Below, in pieces: positions 6,940 to 14,963 of a stretch of DNA of 47,907 bases. The stretch spans positions 1 through 47,907 of the forward strand of contig JALSQD010000027.1 of assembly GCA_026985615.1 (NCBI GenBank), written 5' to 3'. This stretch comes from Thermaceae bacterium (lineage in GTDB: Bacteria > Deinococcota > Deinococci > Deinococcales > Marinithermaceae). The position numbers and the translations under genes are program-made. Below the pieces are notes generated by a model that did no database searches, was not told the origin of the DNA, and saw nothing but the letters and a program-made list of their open reading frames with translations. Each line of letters begins with the position of its first letter. Positions within the stretch are counted from its first letter, which is position 1.

Positions 6940-8925
6940 GTGAACAGACGAATGTTGAAAGGGGTGCCCCTGGCCGCGCTCCAGGTTGTCTTCCTGATGG
7001 CCGCGGTAGCGGTCTTCGGGAGCCTGCCGGCGCAGGCGGCCGAATCGGGGGTTACGGTCACCCTCCCGGCAGCGGGGTCCATCGAGGTGCCCGTGGAGGG
7101 CTTCTGTATGAACTACGGCAAGCCCTTCCCGAGCGCCAAGCTGGCGCCGGTGGGGCTGGCCCCGGCCGAGGTGCGCGCCATTGAGCGCTATGCTGCGGCC
7201 CGTGGTTACAACAAGACCCACCCCTACCAGGTTCAGCGGGCGGTATGGTACTTCACCGATGGCCTCAAATACGACAAGGCCAAGCTGCCGGTGACCCACG
7301 AACTCGTCAACTACGCCAAAGCCAACGCCACCCACCAGCTCCCCGAGGGGGCGCTTGACTTGGCCAGTGCGGTGAAGCAGGGGTTGGTTCGGGCCTACAT
7401 CGGCGATTTCAAGAACGTTTCGAACCCTGATTATCACGGCAAGGGTACGCTGACCATCGTCAACCAGACCCAGCAGCAGCTCTCAATCTTCATTCCTTAC
7501 GGCGTGAAGTTTAAGGACCAGATTAAGACGGGCACTCAGAACATGGCCGTCTTCGCCACGCCCATTGAGGCCAAGGCGCCGGCCCAGAAGGTGCTCGTTG
7601 TTCAGGGCCCTCCCGGCCCTCCAGGTCCTCCGGGCCCCCAGGGCCCTCCGGGACCGCCTGGCCCTCCAGGTCCGCAAGGCCCCGCCGGCCCCACCGGACC
7701 GCAGGGTCCTGAGGGTCCTCCCGGTCCCCAGGGTCCCGCTGGCCCCCGCGGTCCTGCCGGCCCTCCGGGCCCCCAGGGTCCTGAAGGCCCTATGGGTCCC
7801 GCCGGCATCAGCTGCTGGGACACCAACGCCAACGGCCAGGCCGATGCCGAGGAAGACGTCAACGGCGACGGCAAGATCAATGCCCTCGACTGCATCGGTC
7901 CGCAGGGTCCCCAGGGCCCTGTCGGTCCGGTTGGCCCCCAGGGACCCGCCGGTCCGCAAGGCCCGCAAGGCCCCCAGGGTCCGCAGGGTCCCCAGGGCCC
8001 CGAAGGCCCCATGGGTCCGCAGGGTCCCCAGGGCCCCATGGGTCCGCAGGGCGTGCCCGGCATCAGCTGCTGGGACACCAACGCCAACGGTAAGCCCGAC
8101 ATCGAAAGCGAAGACCTGAACGGCGACGGCAAGGTCAATGCCCTCGACTGCATCGGCCCCGTTGGTCCGCAGGGTCCGGTTGGTCCCCAGGGTCCGCAAG
8201 GGCCGATGGGCCCCATGGGTCCGCAAGGTCCTCAGGGTCCACAGGGACCCGTAGGCCCCATGGGTCCGCAAGGCCCCGAAGGTCCCCAGGGTCCCCAGGG
8301 CCCCATGGGTCCGCAGGGCGTGCCCGGCATCAGCTGCTGGGACACCAACGCCAACGGTAAGCCCGACATCGAAAGCGAAGACCTGAACGGCGACGGCAAG
8401 GTCAATGCCCTCGACTGCATCGGTCCGCAGGGTCCCCAGGGCCCCGTCGGTCCGGTCGGACCCGCCGGTCCCCAGGGCCCCCAGGGTCCGATGGGCCCCG
8501 TCGGCCCCGAAGGCCCGCAAGGACCTCCTGGTCCTCAGGGTCCCGCTGGTCCGCAGGGTCCTCAGGGTCCGATGGGTCCCGCCGGTCCGGCTGGCCCCCC
8601 GGGCCCGATGGGCCCGCAGGGGCCTCCGGGCATCACCGAGTTCCGCATCGTTAGCAATACCAGCGACGCGGCCCCCGGCGCTTGCAACTGCAATCAGCCG
8701 AAGAGCGTTTCGGTGAGTTGCCCGGCCGGCTTCGTGGTCGTGGGCGGTGGCGCTAGCGTGCAGACGGTGAGCGGCGTCTACGATCCGACCCTCGCCCTGC
8801 AGGCCAGCTATCCGATCTCGAATACCGGTTGGATGGCGCAGGCCGGACGCATTGTGGGCGGTCCCGCTGAGGACTGGACGCTGACCGTTTGGGCCATCTG
8901 CGCGAAGCCCAACCTGCCCGAGTAA
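6940..8925 (+). CDS. exported collagen-like triple-helix protein with EF-hand-like inserts
   Basis: A 661-residue protein starting at GTG 6940 with an AAGGAGGTG ribosome binding site. Residues 1-34 form a signal peptide ending in AQA. Residues about 35-220 form an unrecognised globular domain. From residue about 222, four blocks of perfect Gly-X-Y triplets (mostly GPQ, GPP, GPM) run to about residue 563. Three inserts of about 30 residues, at 7807-7896, 8059-8153 and 8326-8420, read GISCWDTNANG...DLNGDGKVNALDC; each has two DxNxDG-like calcium loops flanked by cysteines. A C-terminal domain of about 96 residues with several cysteines (CNCNQ, VSCPAGFVVVGGG) may nucleate trimers. There is no LPXTG or membrane anchor. 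It is probably a surface or secreted fibre. The antisense strand is open across the repeats only because of their composition. Confidence 0.9.
   Translation: MNRRMLKGVPLAALQVVFLMAAVAVFGSLPAQAAESGVTVTLPAAGSIEVPVEGFCMNYGKPFPSAKLAPVGLAPAEVRAIERYAAARGYNKTHPYQVQRAVWYFTDGLKYDKAKLPVTHELVNYAKANATHQLPEGALDLASAVKQGLVRAYIGDFKNVSNPDYHGKGTLTIVNQTQQQLSIFIPYGVKFKDQIKTGTQNMAVFATPIEAKAPAQKVLVVQGPPGPPGPPGPQGPPGPPGPPGPQGPAGPTGPQGPEGPPGPQGPAGPRGPAGPPGPQGPEGPMGPAGISCWDTNANGQADAEEDVNGDGKINALDCIGPQGPQGPVGPVGPQGPAGPQGPQGPQGPQGPQGPEGPMGPQGPQGPMGPQGVPGISCWDTNANGKPDIESEDLNGDGKVNALDCIGPVGPQGPVGPQGPQGPMGPMGPQGPQGPQGPVGPMGPQGPEGPQGPQGPMGPQGVPGISCWDTNANGKPDIESEDLNGDGKVNALDCIGPQGPQGPVGPVGPAGPQGPQGPMGPVGPEGPQGPPGPQGPAGPQGPQGPMGPAGPAGPPGPMGPQGPPGITEFRIVSNTSDAAPGACNCNQPKSVSVSCPAGFVVVGGGASVQTVSGVYDPTLALQASYPISNTGWMAQAGRIVGGPAEDWTLTVWAICAKPNLPE
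8021..8156 (+). repeat. direct repeat, copy 1, inside the collagen-like gene
   Basis: This stretch, from the end of one Gly-X-Y block through a calcium-loop insert, is identical or nearly so to 8288-8423, 267 bases (89 codons) downstream. Identity at synonymous positions indicates a recent in-frame duplication or gene conversion. The first insert (7807-7896) is clearly more diverged. Confidence 0.85.
8288..8423 (+). repeat. direct repeat, copy 2, inside the collagen-like gene
   Basis: Second copy of the unit at 8021-8156, in the same frame. The pair makes the gene liable to expand or contract by 89 codons through recombination. Confidence 0.85.
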
Positions 8926-8945
8926 CTCCAGGCCCACCCGTAACC

Positions 8946-8972
8946 GCAGGGCCCCGGCAAGCGGGGCCCTGC
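8946..8972 (+). terminator. hairpin after the collagen-like gene
   Basis: A perfect 10-bp stem GCAGGGCCCC/GGGGCCCTGC with a 7-base loop, 20 bases after the stop codon. No clear T-run follows, so it may be a weak terminator or an mRNA-stabilising 3' hairpin. Confidence 0.65.
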
Positions 8973-9029
8973 GCCGTTCGTGGTATTCTGGGCTTGGCCC
9001 CGGTTCGGGGCGACAACTCGGCCTCGAGG

Positions 9030-9149
9030 TCCCTGGTGCCTGGTGCGCGTAGCCCAGGCTTAAAGTGGGGAAGTCCGGTGAGAGCCCGGCGCTGTCCCGC
9101 AACGGTCATGGCTCCACTGAGGAGCACGAGCCCGAATACCTGCCAGGGA
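9030..9149 (+). ncRNA. cobalamin (B12) riboswitch aptamer
   Basis: The closing helix TCCCTGG (9030-9036)/CCAGGGA (9143-9149) encloses the conserved core: a GGTGCC-like P2 start, AAGTCCGGTGAGAGCCCGGCGC with GTCCCGCAACGGT, and the B12-box region GAGCCCGAATACCTGCC. This pattern is specific to cobalamin riboswitches, which bind adenosylcobalamin (or other cobalamins) and switch off downstream genes. The B12 uptake gene btuF follows, as expected. Confidence 0.95.
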
Positions 9150-9217
9150 AGCCCCGCACCCCACGGGGCACCTCTCGCGGAAGGGGGCGGTAAGGGGGCA
9201 GTTGAACGCACGTGCAT

Positions 9218-9239
9218 ACCCCGCCGCAGCGGGGTTTTT
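9218..9239 (+). terminator. riboswitch-controlled terminator before btuF
   Basis: Stem ACCCCGC/GCGGGGT with a CGCA loop and a following T-run (9235-9239). It sits between the aptamer and the btuF ribosome binding site, so it is the likely off-switch of the cobalamin riboswitch. Whether cobalamin favours it through a competing antiterminator in 9150-9217 is inference. Confidence 0.85.
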
Positions 9240-9292
9240 GGTTACCCCCACCTCCCGACTTCGTGGGGCCGAGTGTTCGGAGGTGGTTTTGT

Positions 9293-10174
9293 ATGAAGAA
9301 GTTGCTGGCAGTTCTGAGCGTTCTCCTCAGTCTGGCCCTGGCCACGTCCTACCCACTGGTCGTTACCGATGACCTCGGGCGCCAGGTCACGATTCCGGCC
9401 GAGCCGCAGCGGATCGTGGTCATGCTGCCCTCGGCCACCGAGACCCTGTGCAGCATCGGTGCTTGCGATAAGATCGTGGCCACCGACGATTACTCCAACT
9501 GGCCCCCCGAGGTGGCGGACAAGCCCAAGGCCGGGGGACTGTACAACCCCAACGTCGAGCTCATCGCCAGCTTCGAGCCCGACCTGGTGATCGGCAGCAA
9601 GTACGGCAAGCTCACCGAGGCGCTGGATCAGCTCGGCATTACCGTCTACGCGGTCAACACCCAGACCTACGACGACATCTTCCGCACCGCCCGCAACCTG
9701 GGTCGGCTGGTGAACCGCGAGGCCGAGGCCGAGGCGCTGGTAGCCCGCATCAACCAGCAGGTCTACGCGCTCGAGTCGCAGGCGGCCAAGGCGACCGACC
9801 GCCCGACCGTCTACTATGAGATCGACGCCACCCCCTACACCGTCGGGCCTAACTCCTTCATTGGTTCGCTCATCAAGAAGGCCCGCGGCGAGAACATCAT
9901 CCCCGCTGAGCTGGGTCTCTTCCCCAAGATCAGCCCCGAGCTGGTGGTGGAGAAGGATCCTGAGGTGATCGTTCTCGGTGACGCTCCCTACGGCGTGACC
10001 GCGGCCAAGATCGCCGAGCGCCCGGGCTGGGCCGGCATCCGGGCCATTCAAGACGGCCGCGTTTGCGAGCTGACCAAGGAACAAACCGACGTGGTGCACC
10101 GCCCCGGGCCGCGCGTGGCCGAGGGGTTGAAGCTGCTCATCGACTGCTTCCACCCCGGTTTGCTGGGCGAGTAG
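9293..10174 (+). CDS. btuF: cobalamin ABC transporter substrate-binding protein
   Basis: A 293-residue periplasmic binding protein of the TroA/BtuF type. A signal peptide covers about residues 1-18. The mature protein starts with VVTDDLGRQVTIPAEPQRIVVMLPSATETLCSIGA and continues with ATDDYSNWPPEV and EPDLVIGS, typical of cobalamin binders. The ATG at 9293 has a good ribosome binding site (GGAGGTGG, 9279-9286); an in-frame ATG at 9212 lies before the terminator hairpin and is rejected. The gene is the first of the long B12 operon, directly under the riboswitch, and is followed after 7 bases by the permease gene. An iron-siderophore role is possible from sequence alone, but the riboswitch decides for cobalamin or another corrinoid. 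Confidence 0.92.
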   Translation: MKKLLAVLSVLLSLALATSYPLVVTDDLGRQVTIPAEPQRIVVMLPSATETLCSIGACDKIVATDDYSNWPPEVADKPKAGGLYNPNVELIASFEPDLVIGSKYGKLTEALDQLGITVYAVNTQTYDDIFRTARNLGRLVNREAEAEALVARINQQVYALESQAAKATDRPTVYYEIDATPYTVGPNSFIGSLIKKARGENIIPAELGLFPKISPELVVEKDPEVIVLGDAPYGVTAAKIAERPGWAGIRAIQDGRVCELTKEQTDVVHRPGPRVAEGLKLLIDCFHPGLLGE

Positions 10175-10181
10175 GCGTCTG

Positions 10182-11186
10182 GTGCGCCCGCTCAGCTGGC
10201 TGCTCCTGCTTGGCACCCTGGCCCTGGCCGTGGTGCTCGGGGTCATGGTGGGCGCGGTGCCGCTTCCTGGCGGGCACGTGGTGACAGCCCTGTGGAACGG
10301 TCTGAGCGGCCAGGGCTACGACCCCATCGTCTGGCAGATCCGCTTGCCGCGGGTGCTGATGGCGGTGCTGGTGGGCGCGGCGTTGGGCACCGCCGGAGCC
10401 GTCTACCAGGGCCTGTTTCGTAACCCCCTGGCCGACCCCTACCTTATGGGAGCGGCCTCGGGGGCGGCCTTTGGGGCGGCGTTGGCGCTCAGCCTGACTG
10501 GATCGCTCTCTGGGGCCTACGCCCACACTGTGGCCGAGCGCTGGCCGGCGAGCGTACCGCTCTTCGCCTTCGTCGGCGCGGTGGGGGCGGTGGTGCTGGC
10601 GGTGGTGCTGGCCGGCGGGGTGGCGCGGCGCTACAACCTGATCCTGGCGGGGGTGGTGGTCGGGAGCGTGCTCATCGGTTTGACTACCTATCTGATGATG
10701 ATGGACGCCGACCGGGTGCGGGCTGTTTTTAGCTACACCTTGGGCAATCTGGCGTTTAGCGGCTGGCCTGACGTGTACCGGCTCGCAGCGTACCTGGCGG
10801 TCGCACTCCTGCCGCTTTTCTTCTTCGGGCGCGCGCTCAACGCGCTGCAGCTGGGCGATGCAGTGGCCCACACGCTGGGCCTGCCGCTGGCGGCGGTCAA
10901 GGCGTCCTTGATTCTGGGGGCGACGCTGGCCACCGCCGCGGCGGTGGCGCAGGTGGGCATCATTGGCTTCGTGGGGCTGATCGTTCCCCACACGATGCGG
11001 CGGCTGGTGGGGGAAGACTACCGGTCCCTCCTGCCGGCGAGCGCCCTAGGCGGGGCGGTGCTGCTGGTTCTTGCCGACCTGCTGGCGCGGGTGCTGGTGC
11101 GGCCGGCGGAGCTGCCGGTGGGGGTGGTGACGACGATGCTGGGGGGCCCCTTCTTCCTCTATCTGCTCAGGAGGCAGCGTGCTTGA
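10182..11186 (+). CDS. btuC: cobalamin ABC transporter permease (FecCD family)
   Basis: A 334-residue integral membrane protein with about nine to ten hydrophobic segments. FecCD/BtuC hallmarks are IVWQIRLPRVLMAVLVGAALGTAGAVYQGLFRNPLADPYLMGAASGAA split over the N-terminal third, and GIIGFVGLIVPHTMRRLVGEDYRSLLP, the coupling region that contacts the ATPase. It starts at GTG 10182 and overlaps the following ATPase gene by 8 bases, so the two are translationally coupled. It forms the inner-membrane channel for the corrinoid delivered by BtuF. Confidence 0.93.
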   Translation: MRPLSWLLLLGTLALAVVLGVMVGAVPLPGGHVVTALWNGLSGQGYDPIVWQIRLPRVLMAVLVGAALGTAGAVYQGLFRNPLADPYLMGAASGAAFGAALALSLTGSLSGAYAHTVAERWPASVPLFAFVGAVGAVVLAVVLAGGVARRYNLILAGVVVGSVLIGLTTYLMMMDADRVRAVFSYTLGNLAFSGWPDVYRLAAYLAVALLPLFFFGRALNALQLGDAVAHTLGLPLAAVKASLILGATLATAAAVAQVGIIGFVGLIVPHTMRRLVGEDYRSLLPASALGGAVLLVLADLLARVLVRPAELPVGVVTTMLGGPFFLYLLRRQRA

Positions 11187-11943
11187 GGCGCGGGGACTGA
11201 GCTTCGCCTATCCGCGGCGAGGGCTGGCGCTCGCGGGCGTGGACCTGGTGCTCGAGCCCGGGGACTGGCTCGCGGTGCTGGGCCCCAACGGCTCCGGCAA
11301 GTCGACCCTGCTGGGCCTGTTGTTGGGCCTCTTGCGCCCGGTGGGGGGCGAGGTGCGGCTCGAGGGGCGGCCGCTATCCTCTTGGAGCGCGGTCGAGCGC
11401 GGCCGCCGGCTGGCCTACCTGCCGCAGAACGGCCCCTATCCGGTGGGGATGACCGTTGCCGAGGTGGTGCGCCTGGGGCGGCTGCCCTACCTGGGGCTGT
11501 GGAAGAGCGAGGGCCCGGAGGACGAGGAAGCGGTCGCATGGGCGCTCGAGGTGACCGAGAGCGCGGGCCTAGCCGGCAGGCTCCTGGGGGAGCTCTCTGG
11601 GGGTGAGCGCCAGCGGGTGCTGCTGGCGCGGGCGCTGGCGCAGCGGCCGCGCTACCTCTTGCTCGACGAACCTACCAACCACCTCGACCTGCACCACCAG
11701 GCGGAACTACTGCGGCTCTTGGGCCGGTTGGCGGAGGAGGGCATCGGCATCGTTAGCGTCTTCCACGATCCCAATCACGCGCTCGCGGCGAGCCGGGCAC
11801 TTCTGCTCGACCGAGGCCGGGTTGTCGCCGCGGGCGGTGCGACCGAGGTGGTGACCGGTGAGGCCTTTGCGCGGGTCTACGCCGGTGACGTGAGGGTTTT
11901 CGTGACCCCGGAGGGCGTGGCGGTGCTGCCACGCTGGCCTTAG
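11179..11943 (+). CDS. btuD: cobalamin ABC transporter ATPase
   Basis: A 254-residue ABC ATPase with Walker A GPNGSGKST, a Q-loop at YLPQNG, signature LSGGERQR, Walker B YLLLDEPTNHLD and switch histidine in SVFHDPNHA. It powers BtuC-mediated corrinoid import. The GTG start at 11179 follows a GGAGG site within the btuC end (11170-11174) and overlaps btuC by 8 bases. The tail of about 40 residues after the ABC core (VVTGEAFARVYAGDVRVFVTPEG) is usual for the BtuD/FhuC group. An AGGAGG site for the next gene begins inside its stop codon. Confidence 0.93.
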   Translation: MLEARGLSFAYPRRGLALAGVDLVLEPGDWLAVLGPNGSGKSTLLGLLLGLLRPVGGEVRLEGRPLSSWSAVERGRRLAYLPQNGPYPVGMTVAEVVRLGRLPYLGLWKSEGPEDEEAVAWALEVTESAGLAGRLLGELSGGERQRVLLARALAQRPRYLLLDEPTNHLDLHHQAELLRLLGRLAEEGIGIVSVFHDPNHALAASRALLLDRGRVVAAGGATEVVTGEAFARVYAGDVRVFVTPEGVAVLPRWP

Positions 11944-11954
11944 GAGGTGTGCGC

Positions 11955-12305
11955 ATGCGCGGAAGTCTGCGGGCGACGGGTAACCTGCTCGTCGTCGACC
12001 TGGGCGAGGTGAAGCGGCTGGTGACCGAGAGCGGGCCGCGGCTGGCGCGCTACGTGGCGGTGGTGCGGTCGGAGAAGATCCGGGCTTGCAGCCGCGCCGG
12101 CACGAACCGCTTTGGGCCGCTTTTGATGCGCCACGGTCTGCCGCCGGGTGAGGCGCTGGTCTACACGACCACAGCCGACACCCTCGACTTCGAGATCGTC
12201 GGGTGCGAGGTGCTCGTAGGCGGCGTGGCCATCCACCCAGAGGGGCCGCCGGAGTTCGTGAGCACCCCCTACTATGCCTGGGTGGAGGAGGAAGAAGATG
12301 GCTGA
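11955..12305 (+). CDS. unknown 116-aa protein within the B12 operon
   Basis: Not recognised. The ATG at 11955 is chosen because an AGGAGG site (11942-11947) sits 7 bases upstream; a GTG at 11949 is less well placed. The 116-residue soluble protein begins MRGSLRATGNLLVVDLGEVKR and contains RACSRAGTNRFGPLLMRHGLPPGEALVYTT, with Cys45, Cys84, His60 and His94 as possible ligands. It ends in an acidic tail (EEEED). There is no signal peptide or membrane segment. It lies between btuD and cobO and overlaps cobO by 8 bases, so it should be made together with the uptake and adenosylation proteins. A corrinoid-handling or regulatory role is only suggested by this position. Confidence 0.8.
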   Translation: MRGSLRATGNLLVVDLGEVKRLVTESGPRLARYVAVVRSEKIRACSRAGTNRFGPLLMRHGLPPGEALVYTTTADTLDFEIVGCEVLVGGVAIHPEGPPEFVSTPYYAWVEEEEDG

Positions 12306-12822
12306 ACGGCGCGGGTTGGTGCTTGTCTACACCGGCGACGGCAAGGGTAAGACGACCGCGGCCCTGGGCCTGGTGCTGCGCGCGCTGGGTCGCGGCTTCC
12401 AGCCGCGTATCTTTCAGTTCATGAAACACGAGCGCGCCGCTTTTGGTGAACACCGGACACTCGAGAAGTTGGGCGTTCCCATCGAGGGTCTGGGCGACGG
12501 CTTCAGCTGGCGCTCGCGCGACCTGGAGAAGTCCGCTGAGCTGGCCCGCGCCGGCTGGCGGCGCGCGGCCGCCGTCATCGCCTCCGGCGAATGGGACCTG
12601 GTCGTCCTTGACGAGGTGACCTACCCTCTCAACTTCGGCTGGATTCCGGTCGCGGAGGTGGTGGGGGCGTTGCGCTTGCGGCCGCGGCACGTGCACGTGG
12701 TGCTCACCGGCCGTGACGCGCCGGCGGAGCTGGTGGAGCTTGCCGACACCGTGACCGAGATGAAGAAGGTCAAGCACGCCTACGACGCCGGGGTGCCGGC
12801 GCAGAAGGGCATGGAGCATTAG
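12298..12822 (+). CDS. cobO: cob(I)yrinic acid a,c-diamide adenosyltransferase
   Basis: A 174-residue cytoplasmic enzyme of the CobO/CobA(BtuR) family, which transfers the adenosyl group of ATP to the cobalt of Co(I) corrinoids. It has the family P-loop GDGKGKTTAA (residues 13-22), GRGFQPRIFQFMK, the Walker-B-like LVVLDEVTYPLNFGW and the terminal KVKHAYDAGVPAQKGMEH, which closes the ATP site. The ATG at 12298 overlaps the previous gene by 8 bases and has GGAGGAGG before it. It follows BtuFCD, so imported corrinoids can be adenosylated at once. Confidence 0.95.
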   Translation: MAERRGLVLVYTGDGKGKTTAALGLVLRALGRGFQPRIFQFMKHERAAFGEHRTLEKLGVPIEGLGDGFSWRSRDLEKSAELARAGWRRAAAVIASGEWDLVVLDEVTYPLNFGWIPVAEVVGALRLRPRHVHVVLTGRDAPAELVELADTVTEMKKVKHAYDAGVPAQKGMEH

Positions 12823-12830
12823 GCTGAGGT

Positions 12831-13634
12831 ATGGACCGGCGGATCGAGGCTCTGCGGGAGTTCCGGCGCCGTCAGCGGCTGCGCTCGCTGGAGCGGGGCG
12901 GTTTGGTCTGGCGTTACTACGCGTTGGGCGAGGGACCGCGCACCCTCCTGTTCTTGCATGGGATGGCGGGTGCGGGCGATATTTGGTTCCAGCAGCTCGG
13001 GGCCTACGCAGGGCGCTGGCGGGTGGTGGCCCCCACCTACCCGGCCACCGGCTCGCTGGAGGTGCTGGCGAGCGGCGTCTGGGCGGTGCTCGACGCGGTG
13101 GGTGCTCGTCAGGCGGTGGTGGTCGGCAGTTCGCTCGGCGGCCTGCTGGCCCAGTACCTGGCGGCCCGCCAGCCCGAGCGGGTGGAGCGGGCGGTCTTCG
13201 CCAACACCTTTCCGCCGGGGCACCCCGAGATCCTGAAGGGCCGCCATCTGGTGACGCTGGCCCGCTGGCTGCCGGAGCGGCTGGTGCTGGGGATGATGCT
13301 GCGGAATGCCCGGCAAAAACTGGTGCCGGCGGCTGGAGGTGACGCGCTGCTTGCCTATTACCTGGAAGAGCAGTACACCCACCGGATGCACAAGGTTGGC
13401 GTCCTCGCCCGCTCGCGGGCCATCTTCGAAACCTTCGCGCCCCCTGAGCCGCAGATGCCTCACGCCGTCTTCGAGGCGGCGAACGATCCGCTCATCCCGC
13501 CGCGGGCGCGCGCCGACCTGAAGGCGCGCTACCCGGAGGCCTTCGTGCGCGACCTCGGGACGGTGGGTCACTTCCCCTACCTGAGCCATCCCGAGCGCTT
13601 CAATGCTGCGCTCGACGCGTTCTTGGAGCCGTGA
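12831..13634 (+). CDS. alpha/beta hydrolase in the B12 operon
   Basis: A 267-residue alpha/beta-hydrolase-fold protein. It shows the oxyanion strand LLFLHGMAG, the nucleophile elbow VVGSSLGG (serine within GSSLG), an acid candidate in AANDPLIPP and the catalytic histidine in TVGHFPYLSHPERF. It has no signal peptide. It lies 8 bases after cobO and its stop overlaps the GTG of cobB by 4 bases, so it is firmly inside the operon. No alpha/beta hydrolase step is part of the standard late cobalamin pathway. It might trim or remodel a salvaged corrinoid, or be a passenger; the sequence does not say which. Confidence 0.85.
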   Translation: MDRRIEALREFRRRQRLRSLERGGLVWRYYALGEGPRTLLFLHGMAGAGDIWFQQLGAYAGRWRVVAPTYPATGSLEVLASGVWAVLDAVGARQAVVVGSSLGGLLAQYLAARQPERVERAVFANTFPPGHPEILKGRHLVTLARWLPERLVLGMMLRNARQKLVPAAGGDALLAYYLEEQYTHRMHKVGVLARSRAIFETFAPPEPQMPHAVFEAANDPLIPPRARADLKARYPEAFVRDLGTVGHFPYLSHPERFNAALDAFLEP

Positions 13635-14962
13635 AGCTGCCGCGCCTGATCGTCGCCGCCCCGTCGTCGGGTTCGGGAAAGACGACGGTGGCCGCGGTTT
13701 TGCTGGCGGCATGGCGGGCGAGGGGCCGGGTCGTGCAGCCCTTCAAGGTGGGTCCCGACTACATCGACCCCACCCACCTGGGCCGGGCCGCGGGGCGGAC
13801 GCCGCGCAACCTGGACGGCTGGTTTCTCGACCGACCCGAGCTGCTAGAGGTCTTCCGCCGCGGCGCGCTGGGTGCTGCGGGTGCGCTGGTGGAAGGGGTG
13901 ATGGGCCTCTTCGACGGCCGCGACGCCCTGGGGCACGAGGGCTCCACCGCTCAGGTGGCCCGCTGGCTGGACGCGCCGGTGGTGCTGGTGGTGGACGCAC
14001 GGGCTATGGCCGGCTCCATCGCCGCGCTGGTGCGGGGGTTTCGCGACCATGACCCGCGTCTGCGGCTGGCGGGGGTGGTGGCCAACCGGGTGGGTTCGGC
14101 GCGGCACGCAGAGATCCTGGCCGAGGCGCTCGAGCCCGTTGGGGTGCCGCTTTTGGGCTACTTGCCGCGCCTTCCCGAGCTGGAGTTGCCCGAGCGGCAC
14201 CTGGGGCTGGTGCTGGCCGGGGAGCGTTCGCTCGAGCCCGAAGCCTGGGCCAGGGCAGCGGGCACGCTCGACGTGGAGGCGCTATGGCGGCTGGCGCAGG
14301 TGGCGCCGGCGCTCGAGCTTCCCCCGCACGCCCTGCCCGAAGGGCGCCAGCCGCTGCGGGCGCGGATCGCGGTGGCCCGTGACGCCGCCTTCAGCTTTTA
14401 CTACCCCGAGGCGCTCGAGCTGCTCGAGCAGCTGGGCGCGGAGCTCGTGCCTTTTAGCCCGCTCGCTGACGAGGGGCTGCCGGAGGACGCGAGCGCGGTC
14501 TGGATCGGTGGGGGTTATCCGGAGCTCTACGCGCGCGAGCTGGCCGCGAACCGGGGGGCGCTGGAGGCGCTGCGCCGCTTTCCTGGGCCGGTCTACGCCG
14601 AGTGCGGCGGCCTGATGTACCTTTCCGAAGCTCTCGAAACGCCCGACGGGCGCTATACGATGGTTGGCCTTGTGCCCGGTGCGGCGCGCATGCAAAACCG
14701 CCCCACCCTGGGCTACCGTCACGTTGAGGCGCTGGGCGACGGCCCGCTGGCCCGGCGGGGATGGCGCGCCAAGGGGCACGCCTTCCACTACTCCACCCGC
14801 CCGGTGGTGGAGCCCGCCGCCTGGCGGCAGGTGGGCGGCGCCGAGCGCGAGGGTTACTTAGACGGCCGGGTGCACGCCAGTTACACCCACCTCTACTTCC
14901 CGGCGGCGCCCGAGCTGGCGCGGCGCTTCGTCGCGGCGGCCGCCGCGCACGCGGGGGTGTGA
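13631..14962 (+). CDS. cobB: cobyrinate a,c-diamide synthase
   Basis: A 443-residue enzyme of the CobB/CbiA family, which amidates the a and c side chains of cobyrinate using ATP and glutamine. The N-terminal synthetase domain has the P-loop PSSGSGKTTVA (residues 11-21) and KVGPDYIDPTHLGRAAGR. The C-terminal class I-like amidotransferase domain has nucleophile cysteine in YAECGGLMYL and a histidine in HASYTHLYF. The start is GTG 13631 in a GTGA overlap with the hydrolase gene. The length is normal and the active sites look intact. Its presence implies that incompletely amidated corrinoids are processed, not only cobinamide. Confidence 0.94.
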   Translation: MKLPRLIVAAPSSGSGKTTVAAVLLAAWRARGRVVQPFKVGPDYIDPTHLGRAAGRTPRNLDGWFLDRPELLEVFRRGALGAAGALVEGVMGLFDGRDALGHEGSTAQVARWLDAPVVLVVDARAMAGSIAALVRGFRDHDPRLRLAGVVANRVGSARHAEILAEALEPVGVPLLGYLPRLPELELPERHLGLVLAGERSLEPEAWARAAGTLDVEALWRLAQVAPALELPPHALPEGRQPLRARIAVARDAAFSFYYPEALELLEQLGAELVPFSPLADEGLPEDASAVWIGGGYPELYARELAANRGALEALRRFPGPVYAECGGLMYLSEALETPDGRYTMVGLVPGAARMQNRPTLGYRHVEALGDGPLARRGWRAKGHAFHYSTRPVVEPAAWRQVGGAEREGYLDGRVHASYTHLYFPAAPELARRFVAAAAAHAGV

Positions 14963-14963
14963 G

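Noticed and set aside
7600..8630. CRISPR-like or satellite repeat array
   Set aside because: The periodicity is that of Gly-X-Y codons within one reading frame, with no constant spacers.
7483..9102. 539-residue open frame on the minus strand across the collagen-like gene
   Set aside because: It is the mirror of the Gly-Pro repeat composition, has no ribosome site and no family likeness, and runs into the riboswitch region.
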